This document shows, one piece after another, positions 46,268-55,661 of a stretch of DNA of 64,000 bases (positions are counted from its first letter, which is position 1; the number at the start of each line of letters is the position of its first letter). This DNA is from Prochlorococcus marinus str. MIT 9107 (GTDB lineage Bacteria > Cyanobacteriota > Cyanobacteriia > PCC-6307 > Cyanobiaceae): the NCBI RefSeq assembly GCF_000759855.1, contig NZ_JNAI01000003.1:62001-126000 (forward strand), read 5' to 3'. Made by a program: the position numbers and the translations under genes. The notes below the pieces were generated by a model, which was given only the letters and a program-made list of their open reading frames with translations, did no database searches and had not been told where the DNA came from.

Positions 46268-46305
46268 TTTTGATCAGAATTTTATTATTGATGCATTAAA
46301 AGTCT

Positions 46306-47220
46306 TTGACTAATTATAGATCTGGGTTTGTAACTTTACTAGGAAGGCCAAATGTGGGGAAATCTACTTTAATAAATAAATTGATTGGAGAAAAAATAAC
46401 AATTACTTCTCCAATAGCGCAAACTACTAGAAATAAATTAAAAGGAATACTTACTACAAAAAATGGGCAAATAATTTTTGTAGATACACCAGGTGTTCAT
46501 AAACCTCATCATCGCCTTGGAGAGATATTAGTAAAAAATGCAAAATCTGCAATTAATGGAGTTGATATGGTGATTTTTGTAATTGATTCAAGTGAAGAAC
46601 CTGGTAGAGGGGATGAATATATATTGAACTTTTTAATCGCAAATAAAACTGAGTTTATTGTTGCGTTAAATAAGTGGGATTTGGTTAATAAAGAATTTAG
46701 GAATTTGCGATTAGATCAATATAGAAGATTTTTTGGAATTAATAGAAATTTTCAAATTGTAAGTGCTTTTCAAGGAGAAGGATGTTCTGAACTAGTTGAT
46801 AAGGCACTTAATTTCCTTCCAGAGGGACCAAAACTTTATGACGAAGATACGATATGCGACCAACCATTAGATAATTTGTTATCTGATTTAGTAAGAGAGC
46901 AGGTATTAATAAATACAAGAGAAGAAGTACCTCATAGTGTTGCAGTAAAGATAGAAAAGATAGAGGAAATGAAAAGAAAAAATGGCAAAAATTTTACAGC
47001 TATTTTGGCTACTATTATTGTTGAAAGATCAACTCAAAAAGGCATTCTTATTGGAAAGAAAGGTTCAATGTTAAAAATTATTGGTCAGTCAGCAAGATTA
47101 AATATTTCAAAATTGATTGATGGCCCAGTTCACCTGGAGTTGTTTGTGAAAGTTGTTCCAAATTGGAGAAAAAAAGAATCAAGGTTAATTGAGTTTGGTT
47201 ATGAGGAAGATTTCAGATGA
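46306..47220 (+). CDS. era: GTPase Era
   Basis: A 304-residue GTPase for 16S rRNA maturation and 30S assembly. G1 is GRPNVGKS (13-20), G3 [14 protein letters not shown] and G4 NKWD. A C-terminal KH domain (about 215-300) contains [19 protein letters not shown]. The start codon is TTG at 46306, giving [11 protein letters not shown]. It overlaps trmD-ispF by 4 nt (ATGA) and is the first gene of a run of four ATGA-coupled cistrons. Confidence 0.96.
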   Translation: MTNYRSGFVTLLGRPNVGKSTLINKLIGEKITITSPIAQTTRNKLKGILTTKNGQIIFVDTPGVHKPHHRLGEILVKNAKSAINGVDMVIFVIDSSEEPGRGDEYILNFLIANKTEFIVALNKWDLVNKEFRNLRLDQYRRFFGINRNFQIVSAFQGEGCSELVDKALNFLPEGPKLYDEDTICDQPLDNLLSDLVREQVLINTREEVPHSVAVKIEKIEEMKRKNGKNFTAILATIIVERSTQKGILIGKKGSMLKIIGQSARLNISKLIDGPVHLELFVKVVPNWRKKESRLIEFGYEEDFR

Positions 47221-48437
47221 GTAGTTTTAATTTTGATGTAATTACATTGTTCCCTAAAGCTTTTGAATTAATAAATAATTTAGGTGTTATAACAAGAGCT
47301 CTAGATAAGAATTTGATCGATGTAAATTTATATGATTTAAGAGAATATGGAGAAGGTTCTTACAGACAAGTAGACGATAAGCCTTATGGAGGAGGCGCAG
47401 GGATGGTATTAAAACCAGATCCTATTTATAAGGCATATGAATCAATTAGAAAATCACCTAAAAGTAAAACTTTGTTGATGACCCCACAGGGTAAAGTCTT
47501 AAAGCAAAATGATCTTACTAGATGGTCCACTTTGGATCAAATAATAATTATTTGTGGTCAATATGAAGGTTTTGATGAAAGGATTAGATGTTTAGCTGAT
47601 GAAGAGATATCGATAGGTGATTATGTACTTTCTGGAGGTGAAATACCTGCTATGTCAATAATTAACGGTTTGACAAGATTATTACCAGGAACACTTGGAG
47701 ATTCAAACTCTTTAGTGGATGAGAGTCATAATTCTTCTTTATTAGAATATCCTCAGTACACGAGGCCATTAACTTTTAGAGATATGAAAGTGCCAGATAT
47801 TTTAGTGAGCGGTAATCATGAAGAGATTAAATCGTGGAGAAGACGAAAAAGTATTGAAAGAACATTTGAGAGAAGAATTGACATAATTTCAAATGAAAAC
47901 TACAAAAAATCCCCACAAAGTAAGAGAATAATAAAAGAATATAATCAATTCATGAAATTTAGAATAGGTAATGGATACGATATTCATAGATTAGTAGAAG
48001 ATAGAGAATTGATTATTGGAGGTGTAAAATTGCACCATCCTGAAAATTTAGGATTGGATGGTCATAGTGATGCTGATGTTTTAAGTCACTCAATAATGGA
48101 TGCATTGTTGGGAGCACTTTCGCTGGGCGACATAGGAAAGTATTTCCCCCCATCTGATGAAAAATGGAAAAATGCTGATAGCTTGTTTTTGTTATCAAAA
48201 GTAATTGACTTGATAAGACAAGATGGTTGGGAAATAAATAATATTGATAGTGTTCTCGTCGCTGAAAGGCCAAAAATCATGCCACATATAAAACTAATGA
48301 AAAAAAACATTTCTGAAATATTAAATATTGATGAAAATTTAATTGGGATTAAAGCAACTACGAATGAAAAATTGGGTCCAGAAGGGAGAGAAGAGGGTAT
48401 AAGTTGCCATTCAGTAGTGCTAATTGAGAAAAAATGA
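47217..48437 (+). CDS. trmD-ispF: Fused TrmD (tRNA m1G37 methyltransferase) and IspF (MECDP synthase)
   Basis: One uninterrupted 406-codon frame encodes two complete enzymes. Residues 1-244 are TrmD, which methylates G37 of tRNAs: PYGGGAGMV (57-65), [11 protein letters not shown] (113-123) and the knot segment [14 protein letters not shown] (133-146). Residues 246-406 are IspF, which makes 2C-methyl-D-erythritol 2,4-cyclodiphosphate in the MEP isoprenoid pathway: metal ligands D255 and H257 in GYDIHRL, and H291 in DADVLSH. Both parts have the normal length of the separate enzymes. The junction is a CAA at 47946-47948, one transition from TAA, just before the ATG (47952) that would start IspF. 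Internal start at 47952 may still produce separate IspF. It is ATGA-coupled at both ends. Confidence 0.93.
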   Translation: MSSFNFDVITLFPKAFELINNLGVITRALDKNLIDVNLYDLREYGEGSYRQVDDKPYGGGAGMVLKPDPIYKAYESIRKSPKSKTLLMTPQGKVLKQNDLTRWSTLDQIIIICGQYEGFDERIRCLADEEISIGDYVLSGGEIPAMSIINGLTRLLPGTLGDSNSLVDESHNSSLLEYPQYTRPLTFRDMKVPDILVSGNHEEIKSWRRRKSIERTFERRIDIISNENYKKSPQSKRIIKEYNQFMKFRIGNGYDIHRLVEDRELIIGGVKLHHPENLGLDGHSDADVLSHSIMDALLGALSLGDIGKYFPPSDEKWKNADSLFLLSKVIDLIRQDGWEINNIDSVLVAERPKIMPHIKLMKKNISEILNIDENLIGIKATTNEKLGPEGREEGISCHSVVLIEKK

Positions 48438-48880
48438 AATCAAATTTAAATTTGAAAAAGAAATTTCAAAGATTTTGTTTAGTATTGATTTTCTTAGTCG
48501 TTTTAATTTTTCAATCTGATATCCCCAATTTAAAAGCTCTTACTATGGAAAATTATCAAGGTGAAATGGTCATAGAGGAATTAAGACTTAAAGTCCCTGC
48601 CGATGTAAAAGCAGTATGGTTAAATGCTGAAAAAGAAATATGGGAGCCATGGTTATCTTCTCAAGATGGTTTTTTGGGTAGACAATTATTTTGGGATAAA
48701 GAAAAAGAAGAAGCTTTAATATTGGTAAATTGGAAAAGTAAAAAATTATGGAAAAGCATATCAATGTCAGAAGTAAATGTAGTCCAAAAAAAGTTTGAAG
48801 ATAATGTTAGAGCTGCTCTAAATGGTGGAGAAAATCCTTTTGAATTAATTTATGAGGGAGAGTTAGATAAGCAACGATGA
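48434..48880 (+). CDS. TIGR03792-family cyanobacterial protein, exported
   Basis: A 148-residue protein. A basic N-terminus and hydrophobic helix (about 12-28, [15 protein letters not shown]) form a signal or anchor. The following domain, [55 protein letters not shown], resembles the small ferredoxin-like dimeric fold of the TIGR03792 family, distantly related to antibiotic-biosynthesis monooxygenase domains. Activity is unknown. It overlaps ispF upstream and larB downstream by 4 nt each, implying coupled translation. Confidence 0.75.
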   Translation: MKSNLNLKKKFQRFCLVLIFLVVLIFQSDIPNLKALTMENYQGEMVIEELRLKVPADVKAVWLNAEKEIWEPWLSSQDGFLGRQLFWDKEKEEALILVNWKSKKLWKSISMSEVNVVQKKFEDNVRAALNGGENPFELIYEGELDKQR

Positions 48881-49533
48881 ATTTTGATATTAACTTTGAT
48901 TTTCAAAGAAGAGAGAGACTTGGGCTCATTGAGGCTATTTGGGGGCAAGATAAGAGTCTGGACCAATTAAAGAGATTATCTGAAAGTGTATTAAGTAAAA
49001 ATGAGGTTGTTTTCATTACTAGGATTAATAGAGAAAAGGCTTGTTATCTTTTGGATTTGTATGATGATGCACGATTCTGTGAAGAAGCAAATTGCCTAAT
49101 AATTGGTAAAAATCTGAAAAAAATAAATACAAATAAAAAAGTTGCAATAATTTCAGGAGGCTCAAGTGATTTAGCCGTAACACTTGAAGCACAATTAGCG
49201 CTTGAAATTTATGGAGTGAATTTTCAATCTTTCATAGATGTTGGAGTAGCAGGACTTCATCGATTAATTAGTCAGTTAGAAGAAATTAATAAATATGATG
49301 TATTAATAGTTTGTGCTGGTATGGAAGGGGCTTTGGCAACAGTTGTGGGAGGATTGTTGGCACAACCGATAATCGCAGTGCCCGTTTCAGTTGGCTACGG
49401 CATTAGCAAGGATGGAGAAACTGCTTTAAATAGTATGTTGTCAAGTTGTTCTCCAGGTATTGCAGTTATGAATATAGATAATGGTTACGGAGCAGCAATG
49501 GCGGCTTTGAGAATTATTAAAAGTATTTCCTAA
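48877..49533 (+). CDS. larB: LarB-like (PurE-related) carboxylase
   Basis: A 218-residue protein. The N-terminal RRERLGLIEAIWGQDKS matches the LarB signature. The PurE-like Rossmann part has VAIISGGSSDLAVTLEA, FIDVGVAGLHRL, VCAGMEGALATVVGGL and VSVGYGISKDGETAL. LarB carboxylates nicotinic acid adenine dinucleotide in nickel-pincer cofactor synthesis, together with LarC and LarE; neither is in this window. Older annotation as AIR carboxylase is less likely because of the N-terminal motif. It ends the era operon. The presence of Ni-SOD nearby makes the nickel link interesting, but no functional link is shown. Confidence 0.85.
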   Translation: MNFDINFDFQRRERLGLIEAIWGQDKSLDQLKRLSESVLSKNEVVFITRINREKACYLLDLYDDARFCEEANCLIIGKNLKKINTNKKVAIISGGSSDLAVTLEAQLALEIYGVNFQSFIDVGVAGLHRLISQLEEINKYDVLIVCAGMEGALATVVGGLLAQPIIAVPVSVGYGISKDGETALNSMLSSCSPGIAVMNIDNGYGAAMAALRIIKSIS

Positions 49534-49537
49534 ATAC

Positions 49538-49669
49538 TTACTTTTTTTCTATTTCTAATAGGTTCTCTATCCATAAATTAAGTTGTTTTGAAAGTATTCC
49601 TTCTTCTCTCATTTTGATTGCCTTTATAACGACTTCTGTGTTTACCCACTCTGGAAACCTTTTCAGCAT
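49538..49669 (-). CDS. Micro-ORF, 43-aa hydrophilic helical peptide
   Basis: Forty-three codons from the ATG at 49669 to TAA at 49538. The product starts MLKRFPEWVNTEVVIKAIKM and continues REEGILSKQLNLWIENLLEI, ending EKK; it is amphipathic and probably helical. It is too short for usual ORF cut-offs. Support is a clean frame in an otherwise empty region, codon use like the genome and plausible protein composition. No family was recognised. Confidence 0.45.
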   Translation of the reverse strand: MLKRFPEWVNTEVVIKAIKMREEGILSKQLNLWIENLLEIEKK

Positions 49670-49736
49670 TTATTTTAATATTCAGTAACTTTAATTTGGT
49701 ACAAATTTTTATAAAGACAAGATCTAAGTAACAAAT

Positions 49737-49904
49737 TTAATCTTTAATGTTTGATTTTGTACCTAATCTAGAAAGCTCAGATGAGGTATGTTCACTTTCT
49801 ACATTTTTTAATCTTTCAATTAACTCAGTGAGATCTTTGTGGGCTAACTCCCCATTTTGCTCCCATTTTAGGGACCTTGAGTTACTATCAATTTTTTCTT
49901 TCAT
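49737..49904 (-). CDS. Micro-ORF, 55-aa hydrophilic peptide
   Basis: Fifty-five codons from ATG at 49904 to TAA at 49737. The product starts MKEKIDSNSRSLKWEQNGEL and includes AHKDLTELIERLKNVESEHT; it is charged and likely helical or coiled-coil. It is soluble, without cysteine. Same strand as the 43-codon ORF 67 nt downstream and as the ribF-thiE-thiS run upstream. No family was recognised; expression is unproven. Confidence 0.45.
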   Translation of the reverse strand: MKEKIDSNSRSLKWEQNGELAHKDLTELIERLKNVESEHTSSELSRLGTKSNIKD

Positions 49905-50016
49905 TGTTCTATTTAAGTATTAAGAATATAAAACGAAAACAGGAAAAATTTGGTTATTGTTTCAAGCCTAAACTTAAAAAATTATGAAGATTTTTAATAT
50001 AAAAAAAATTTATCTT

Positions 50017-50226
50017 TTAACCACCACCAACTATTGAAACGATTTCTAAATTATCCCCATCTTTAAGTTTAACTTTTTCCCATTTTGTTGAATTAATAAT
50101 TAAATTATTTAACTCTACGACAATTGTGTTGGGTTTATATCCCATTAAATTTAGAGCTGTAGATAGTAGAGCATTTTCTTGATCAAGTTCTATTTTTTTT
50201 TCTTCTCCATTTACTTTAATTTTCAT
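50017..50226 (-). CDS. thiS: Sulfur carrier protein ThiS
   Basis: A 69-residue ubiquitin-like protein ending in Gly-Gly-Gly (VSIVGGG), so the functional C-terminal GG is present. Its thiocarboxylate gives sulfur for the thiazole of thiamin. The fold elements IKVNGEEKKIELDQE and PNTIVVELNNLII are seen. It overlaps the end of thiE by 11 nt, so both are translated from one mRNA. Confidence 0.92.
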   Translation of the reverse strand: MKIKVNGEEKKIELDQENALLSTALNLMGYKPNTIVVELNNLIINSTKWEKVKLKDGDNLEIVSIVGGG

Positions 50227-51271
50227 GAGACAACTCTTTTAGGATTATATTAGCGTCTTCTCTCGGATCTTCAGAATTCATTAATTGCGAAACTAAGGCA
50301 ATTTTTTTAAACCCATTTCTTCTTAAATATGAAATATTATTTGACTTGATTCCTCCGATAGCAAACCAAGGAATATTTAAATCTTTTGTTAATGTTTTGA
50401 TCTTTTCAATACCTATAGGTTTTTTGTTCTTTTTTGTAGCAGTTTCAAATACTGGTCCTATTCCTATGTAATCACAACCCTCCTCAAGAGCATTAGAAAT
50501 ATCAATTTCATTATTTGCGCTTATACCAATGATTTTTGAATATCCTAATAATTTTCTTGCGTTTTTCAAATCTAAATCATCTTGTCCAAGATGAATTCCA
50601 TCTGCATTAGATGCTAGAGCTATATCAAGTCTATCGTTAACTATGAATAACGAATTATATCTTTTACATAGATTTTTGATCTTAATTGCTTCTTGAAGAT
50701 GATCTTTATCAGTTCCCTTTTTAAATCTATGTTGAATGATTCTTACTCCCGCAATTAAAATCTCTTCAATTATTTCTAATAAATTTTCCTTTTGATCTGT
50801 GATAACGTATAAGTCATTTTCTTTTAATATTTTCTCCGACTTCCTGGATTTGCTTAAGCTTAATAGATCGATTTCTATAGTATAAATTTCATATCTAATT
50901 TCCGAAGCGATTTTTGAAAGTTCATGATTATGTAGCCTTGAGAATTCCTCTATGACTCTCAATGCTTCTTGAACTCTGCCGGAATTAGAACTTACAATTT
51001 GCTCAGGGGTTTTTCTTTTGATTTGCTCTTGATGAGTCAACCCCTTGCATTTGTCCTCAAGGTGATTTCTAGATTGTTTATAAACTTCTAAATGATTTTT
51101 TCCTAAAATTTGTCTAAAATTTTTAATCCTTTCAACATATTTTTCTTTGCCCAGACCAAATCTAGCCCAATCTTCAAGAACTCTTAGTCCCTCTCTAGCT
51201 CTATCAAGATTTGCATCAATAATTTGAAATGTTCTTAAATCTTCAGACTTTATAGAATTGAAATCTTGCAT
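50216..51271 (-). CDS. thiE: Thiamine-phosphate synthase with N-terminal extension
   Basis: A 351-residue protein. The C-terminal half (about 150-351) is a ThiE barrel joining HMP-PP and thiazole-P: LYVITDQKENL, IIQHRFKKGTDKD, LFIVNDRLDIALASNADGIH, LGQDDLDL, DYIGIGPVFETATKKNKK and FAIGGI. The N-terminal 140 residues (RTFQIIDANLDRAREGLRVL, EDWARF and following) form the helical extension found in cyanobacterial ThiE proteins. The role of the extension is not certain. The gene lies 7 nt after ribF and overlaps thiS. No TPP riboswitch was seen. Confidence 0.93.
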   Translation of the reverse strand: MQDFNSIKSEDLRTFQIIDANLDRAREGLRVLEDWARFGLGKEKYVERIKNFRQILGKNHLEVYKQSRNHLEDKCKGLTHQEQIKRKTPEQIVSSNSGRVQEALRVIEEFSRLHNHELSKIASEIRYEIYTIEIDLLSLSKSRKSEKILKENDLYVITDQKENLLEIIEEILIAGVRIIQHRFKKGTDKDHLQEAIKIKNLCKRYNSLFIVNDRLDIALASNADGIHLGQDDLDLKNARKLLGYSKIIGISANNEIDISNALEEGCDYIGIGPVFETATKKNKKPIGIEKIKTLTKDLNIPWFAIGGIKSNNISYLRRNGFKKIALVSQLMNSEDPREDANIILKELSHEN

Positions 51272-51278
51272 ATATAGT

Positions 51279-52202
51279 TTATTTTTGGGAATTTTTAAAA
51301 ATTTTTAGGGCATTATCTCTATCTTTTTTAATTTGATTAGAAAGTTGATTTATATTCTTGAACTGTATTTGAGATCTAAGCTTTTCAACTGGTTCTACAG
51401 CTAGATTTAAACCATATAGATCTATATCTTTATTAATTAAATGAACTTCAACTGCAGATGGCAATAAAGGATTTATTGTTGGTTGAGAACCAAGGTTCAT
51501 AACAGATTCAATCTTTTGGTTGGAATTTTCTATAGTTGTCCATGCTGCGTAAACTCCTTCCCCAGGTAAAAATTTTCTACCATCTATTTCAAGATTTGCG
51601 GTAGGCCATCCTATACTTTTCCCAATTCCTTTACCTTTAACAACCTTCCCATTAAAATTATAAGGCCTATTAAGAATTTTGAAAGCATTTTTAAGATCAC
51701 TTTTCTCTAATAAATCCCTTATTCTGCTGCTGCTTATTCTACCTTCTTTGTCTTCTAAAATTGGAGTAATTTTTAGTTTAATGTCCGTATCTTTAATCAT
51801 ATTTTTTATAGTATTTATGTCTCCACTTCTTTTAAAACCAAATTTAAAATTAGCACCCACAGAAATATTTTTTGCTTTTAATTGATTTATCAAAATATCT
51901 CTTACAAATATTTCTGCACTTAATTTGGATAGTTCTTTATCAAAAGGAATAAGAACTAATTGTTCAATCCCGAGATCTTCAAGAATAGGTAGTTTTTCAT
52001 AAGGAAGATCAAGTCTAAGACGCGTCTCTTTATATAACACTTCTCTAGGATGAGGCCAGAAGCTTGCAATTGTTGGGGTATATTGATTTTCTTCAACCAC
52101 ACTTTTTATTAATTTTCTGTGGCCAGCATGTAGGCCATCAAAACTTCCAATAGCTATTGAAGTAGGATTCTTAACTTCAGATGGAGATATTAAAGAGATC
52201 AA
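51279..52202 (-). CDS. ribF: Bifunctional riboflavin kinase / FAD synthetase
   Basis: A 307-residue enzyme making FMN and then FAD. The N-terminal nucleotidyltransferase domain has GSFDGLHAGHRKLI (H25, H28) and the SSSRIRDLL-type motif (RISSSRIRDLLE). The C-terminal flavokinase has GKGIGKSIGWPTANL and FLPGEGVYAAW. It is the first gene of the ribF-thiE-thiS run and is divergent from DUF3611 by 68 nt. Confidence 0.95.
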   Translation of the reverse strand: MISLISPSEVKNPTSIAIGSFDGLHAGHRKLIKSVVEENQYTPTIASFWPHPREVLYKETRLRLDLPYEKLPILEDLGIEQLVLIPFDKELSKLSAEIFVRDILINQLKAKNISVGANFKFGFKRSGDINTIKNMIKDTDIKLKITPILEDKEGRISSSRIRDLLEKSDLKNAFKILNRPYNFNGKVVKGKGIGKSIGWPTANLEIDGRKFLPGEGVYAAWTTIENSNQKIESVMNLGSQPTINPLLPSAVEVHLINKDIDLYGLNLAVEPVEKLRSQIQFKNINQLSNQIKKDRDNALKIFKNSQK

Positions 52203-52270
52203 AAGATTACGTGCAATTTTATGATTTTGATGGCAAATTTGAATAGATTATAGTTTATTCGATCAAATGA

Positions 52271-52804
52271 ATGTCTGACAAAATTGATTTTCAGTCCCTT
52301 TCATTTGTAATGCGGCGCATTGGATGGATACGCTTTTGGGTTCAATCCATTTTAGGTGTTGTTGTTGCAGCTGTTTTGCTTTTTTCAAATGTTGTAAATA
52401 ATAGCGAAGGACAGCTTAGCTTGGCGCCTGGTCTATCAATTACAACAATTTCTCTAATTTTACTACTTTTTAGTCTTTGGCAAGGTTGGTTAATAGTTAG
52501 AACAGGAAGAGCAATCGCAAGCAACGCAAGACCCTCAAGAGGACAAACAAGTAAATTAATAAAAAGAGGTCTAATAGTTGATTTGTTAGGAATTTTGTTT
52601 GGATTAATTGGATATCAAGCTCTTATGGGCGCCTTATTTATACAAGCATCTTCTCAGACGACTGGACAATTGATAACAGCGACATCTGATATCCCAATTA
52701 CTGGACTTGAAATATTATCAGTTCTCAGCAACACGCAAGTTATTGCTGCTCATTTTTTTGGACTTTGCTTTTCTTTATGGCTTTTAAGAAGGATTTACAA
52801 ATGA
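52271..52804 (+). CDS. DUF3611 family membrane protein
   Basis: A 177-residue protein with four hydrophobic helices (about 22-42, 57-77, 100-122 and 150-172). The pattern [20 protein letters not shown] at the start and [19 protein letters not shown] in the central loop fits DUF3611, a cyanobacterial and plastid family. Function is unknown to me. Its end overlaps the convergent surE by 21 nt. Confidence 0.78.
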   Translation: MSDKIDFQSLSFVMRRIGWIRFWVQSILGVVVAAVLLFSNVVNNSEGQLSLAPGLSITTISLILLLFSLWQGWLIVRTGRAIASNARPSRGQTSKLIKRGLIVDLLGILFGLIGYQALMGALFIQASSQTTGQLITATSDIPITGLEILSVLSNTQVIAAHFFGLCFSLWLLRRIYK

Positions 52805-53593
52805 ATTATTAATTTTAGGTAAGTCTTCTAAATTACCCCTCCAAAACAAATCTGGTTCTACAGGTGTAAGCGATATTATATTATCTTGAATTTGAGATAC
52901 ATCACTAGGCCAATTCTTAGGACCATAACCTTTTGATTTGAGATCTAAAACCACCTCACCTGCTAACCAATAATAATCATCACCTCTCGGGTCTTCTCTT
53001 TTTGAAAATTGATTTTTATATTTTCTTATTGATAATCTTGTCCAGGATAATTCTTTTATTTTGCTTTTCTCGCAAGGGGGTATATTCAAATTTAATAGAA
53101 GCGAAGCTGGCCAGCTATCCTTGATGGCTTGTTCGGCAATGTTCATTGCAATTTCTCCAGCAAATTCAAAATTCTTCCATTTAAAACTAGCTACACTTAT
53201 TGCCATGGAGGGAACATTTTCTAAAGTGCCTTCCATGGCTGCAGCAACTGTTCCTGAACAAAAAATATCTGTTCCTAAATTGGGACCGTGATTTATTCCA
53301 GAGAGAACTAGATCTGGTTTTTTGTCCAAGAGTTCAGATAGTGCTAATTTGACGCAATCAGCAGGCGTGCCCGAACATCCCCAAGCTTCAATTCCTTCTC
53401 CAAATAATTCGTCTGCTCTTTCCACTCTTAATGGAGACTGTAAAGTGAGACCATGACCAGTAGCTGATCTTTCTTGGTCAGGACATACTACTTTAACCTT
53501 ATGCCCTCTTTTTTGAGCTGATTTTGCTAAAGCTCTTATCCCCGCGGCAAAAACACCATCATCATTGCTAATTAATATATTTAACGGTTTCAT
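52784..53593 (-). CDS. surE: 5'/3'-nucleotidase SurE
   Basis: A 269-residue metal-dependent nucleotidase. The metal ligands are in [11 protein letters not shown] (N10, D11, D12); the family motifs [30 protein letters not shown] and the MEGT segment are all present. It removes phosphate from nucleoside monophosphates. It overlaps DUF3611 at its 3' end (21 nt) and is divergent from pheS. Confidence 0.94.
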   Translation of the reverse strand: MKPLNILISNDDGVFAAGIRALAKSAQKRGHKVKVVCPDQERSATGHGLTLQSPLRVERADELFGEGIEAWGCSGTPADCVKLALSELLDKKPDLVLSGINHGPNLGTDIFCSGTVAAAMEGTLENVPSMAISVASFKWKNFEFAGEIAMNIAEQAIKDSWPASLLLNLNIPPCEKSKIKELSWTRLSIRKYKNQFSKREDPRGDDYYWLAGEVVLDLKSKGYGPKNWPSDVSQIQDNIISLTPVEPDLFWRGNLEDLPKINNSFVNPS

Positions 53594-53661
53594 TAATCAA
53601 TTAATTTTATTTATGGACGATATTTAAGTAAAATAAAGCCATACTTATTTTTACTATATCA

Positions 53662-54669
53662 GTGAGTCAGATTGAATCATTAGGTCAAATTGAGGAAAAA
53701 CTAAATAATCTTTCTCTAAAAGCAAAAAATAATATAGATAATGCTAATACTCATGAAGAACTGGATCAATTAAGAGTTTCCTTGCTAGGGAAAAAAGGTG
53801 ATTTATCAATTATCTTGAAAAAAATGGGTCAACTATCTGCTACTGATAGACCAATTGTTGGTCAGAAGGCAAATTTAATAAAGATAAATTTGCAAGAATT
53901 AATAACTGATAGAAAAAATCAACTAAATAGTGAAGCCTTAGACAAAAAGATTAAAACAGAAAAAATTGATGTAACTATCCCTTCAATTGGAACCCCCCCT
54001 GGGAATAAACATCCTTTAATTTCAACTCAAGATGAAATAATAGATATTTTTTGTGGTTTAGGATACTCAGTTGAAAGTGGCCCTGAAATAGAAACTGATT
54101 TTTATAATTTTGAGTCTCTTAACATACCCAAAAATCATCCAGCAAGAGATATGCAGGATACTTTCTACTTAGATGAAAATCGACTTTTAAGGACCCATAC
54201 TTCTCCTGTTCAGATAAGGTACCTAGAGAAAAATCCACCTCCAGTAAGAATTATTGCCCCAGGGAGAGTCTATAGGAGAGATGCTGTAGATGCTACTCAT
54301 TCCCCTGTATTTAATCAGGTTGAGGTTTTATGTATCGATCAAGATATTAATTTTAGTCATTTAAGAGGAACAGTTCTTACATTTTTAAAGACATTTTTTG
54401 GAGATATTCCTGTAAGATTCAGGGCTAGTTATTTCCCATTTACTGAACCTTCGGCAGAAGTAGATGTTCAATGGAAAGGTAAATGGTTAGAAGTAATGGG
54501 ATGCGGCATGGTAGATCCGAAGGTTTTAGACAAATTAGGAATAGATTCTGAGAAATGGACCGGATTCGCAGCTGGATTAGGAGTTGAGAGATTTTGTATG
54601 GTAAGACATCAGATTGACGATATCAGAAAATTTTATACAAATGATCTTAGATTCTTAGAACAGTTCTAA
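53662..54669 (+). CDS. pheS: Phenylalanyl-tRNA synthetase alpha subunit
   Basis: A 335-residue class II synthetase subunit. An N-terminal coiled coil (about 1-90) precedes the catalytic core: [49 protein letters not shown] (motif 2 region), [18 protein letters not shown] and [16 protein letters not shown] (motif 3). The start is GTG at 53662. pheT is outside the window. nadK follows after 70 nt. Confidence 0.97.
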   Translation: MSQIESLGQIEEKLNNLSLKAKNNIDNANTHEELDQLRVSLLGKKGDLSIILKKMGQLSATDRPIVGQKANLIKINLQELITDRKNQLNSEALDKKIKTEKIDVTIPSIGTPPGNKHPLISTQDEIIDIFCGLGYSVESGPEIETDFYNFESLNIPKNHPARDMQDTFYLDENRLLRTHTSPVQIRYLEKNPPPVRIIAPGRVYRRDAVDATHSPVFNQVEVLCIDQDINFSHLRGTVLTFLKTFFGDIPVRFRASYFPFTEPSAEVDVQWKGKWLEVMGCGMVDPKVLDKLGIDSEKWTGFAAGLGVERFCMVRHQIDDIRKFYTNDLRFLEQF

Positions 54670-54739
54670 TAAAATTGAAATTTTAAATTAGGATTGTCCA
54701 GCAAATTAGTTTAAGATAGTCATAGTTTTAGTTTTTTGA

Positions 54740-55648
54740 TTGGGACGTAAAGCAGGGCTAATCGTTAATGATGGGAAAGAACTTGCTGTTCAAACTGCAA
54801 GTTCTGTTCAGAAAAAATTGGAAAAATCCAATTATCAAGTTGTAAGGGTTAGTAGCTCTGGTGGAATGGTTGGATTCGCCAATCCTGATCAACATGTTCG
54901 TCCTTTGGGATATACGAACTGTGTACCGGAGGGGTTTGACTCTTCAATGGAATTTGCAATTGTTCTTGGCGGAGATGGAACCGTGCTTTCTGCAGCAAGG
55001 CAAACAGCACCTGCTAAAATTCCAATCCTTACAATAAATACTGGACATTTAGGCTTTCTCGCGGAAGCTTATTTATCAAATCTTGATGAGGCAATAAATA
55101 AAATCATTGCTGGAAATTGGGATATTGAAGAAAGAACATGTTTTATTATTAGTGTAATGAGGAATGATCAAAGGAGATGGGAGTCTCTTTGTCTTAATGA
55201 AATGGCTCTTCATAGAGAACCTCTGACAAGTATGTGTCATTTTGAGATTTCTATAGGGCGACATGCTCCTGTGGATATCTCAGCTGATGGAGTAATTTTA
55301 TCTACTCCAACTGGTTCTACGGCATATTCATTGAGTGCTGGAGGGCCAGTTATTACGCCTGATTGCCCAGTCGTGCAATTAACTCCAATTGCTCCACATT
55401 CATTGGCATCTAGGGCACTGGTTTTTAATGATTCAGAGCCAGTAACAGTTTTCCCCGCAACTCCTGAAAGGTTGGTAATGGTTGTTGACGGAAATGCTGG
55501 TTGTTATGTTTGGCCTGAAGATAGAGTTTTAATAAGAAAAAGTAAACACTCAGTAAAGTTTATTAGACTGGAAGATCATGAATTCTTCCAAGTTTTAAGA
55601 AATAAACTAGGTTGGGGTTTGCCCCATGTGGCTAAACCTAACAAATAA
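54740..55648 (+). CDS. nadK: NAD kinase
   Basis: A 302-residue enzyme that phosphorylates NAD. The [11 protein letters not shown] motif (77-87, catalytic D79), LNEMALHR and [14 protein letters not shown] are all present. The start is TTG at 54740; no in-frame ATG lies nearby. Cyanobacteria generally have two NAD kinases, and this could be either. It converges with cobL, 13 nt between stops. Confidence 0.94.
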   Translation: MGRKAGLIVNDGKELAVQTASSVQKKLEKSNYQVVRVSSSGGMVGFANPDQHVRPLGYTNCVPEGFDSSMEFAIVLGGDGTVLSAARQTAPAKIPILTINTGHLGFLAEAYLSNLDEAINKIIAGNWDIEERTCFIISVMRNDQRRWESLCLNEMALHREPLTSMCHFEISIGRHAPVDISADGVILSTPTGSTAYSLSAGGPVITPDCPVVQLTPIAPHSLASRALVFNDSEPVTVFPATPERLVMVVDGNAGCYVWPEDRVLIRKSKHSVKFIRLEDHEFFQVLRNKLGWGLPHVAKPNK

Positions 55649-55661
55649 AAATTATTCAAAT

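Larger units (their letters stand above)
49534..50016. other. 483-nt spacer holding two micro-ORFs
   Basis: This stretch between larB (plus) and thiS (minus) has no long gene. It contains two minus-strand micro-ORFs (43 and 55 codons, listed separately). The AT-rich remainder at 49670-49736 and 49905-50016 shows no clear hairpin terminator for larB or thiS. Confidence 0.4.
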
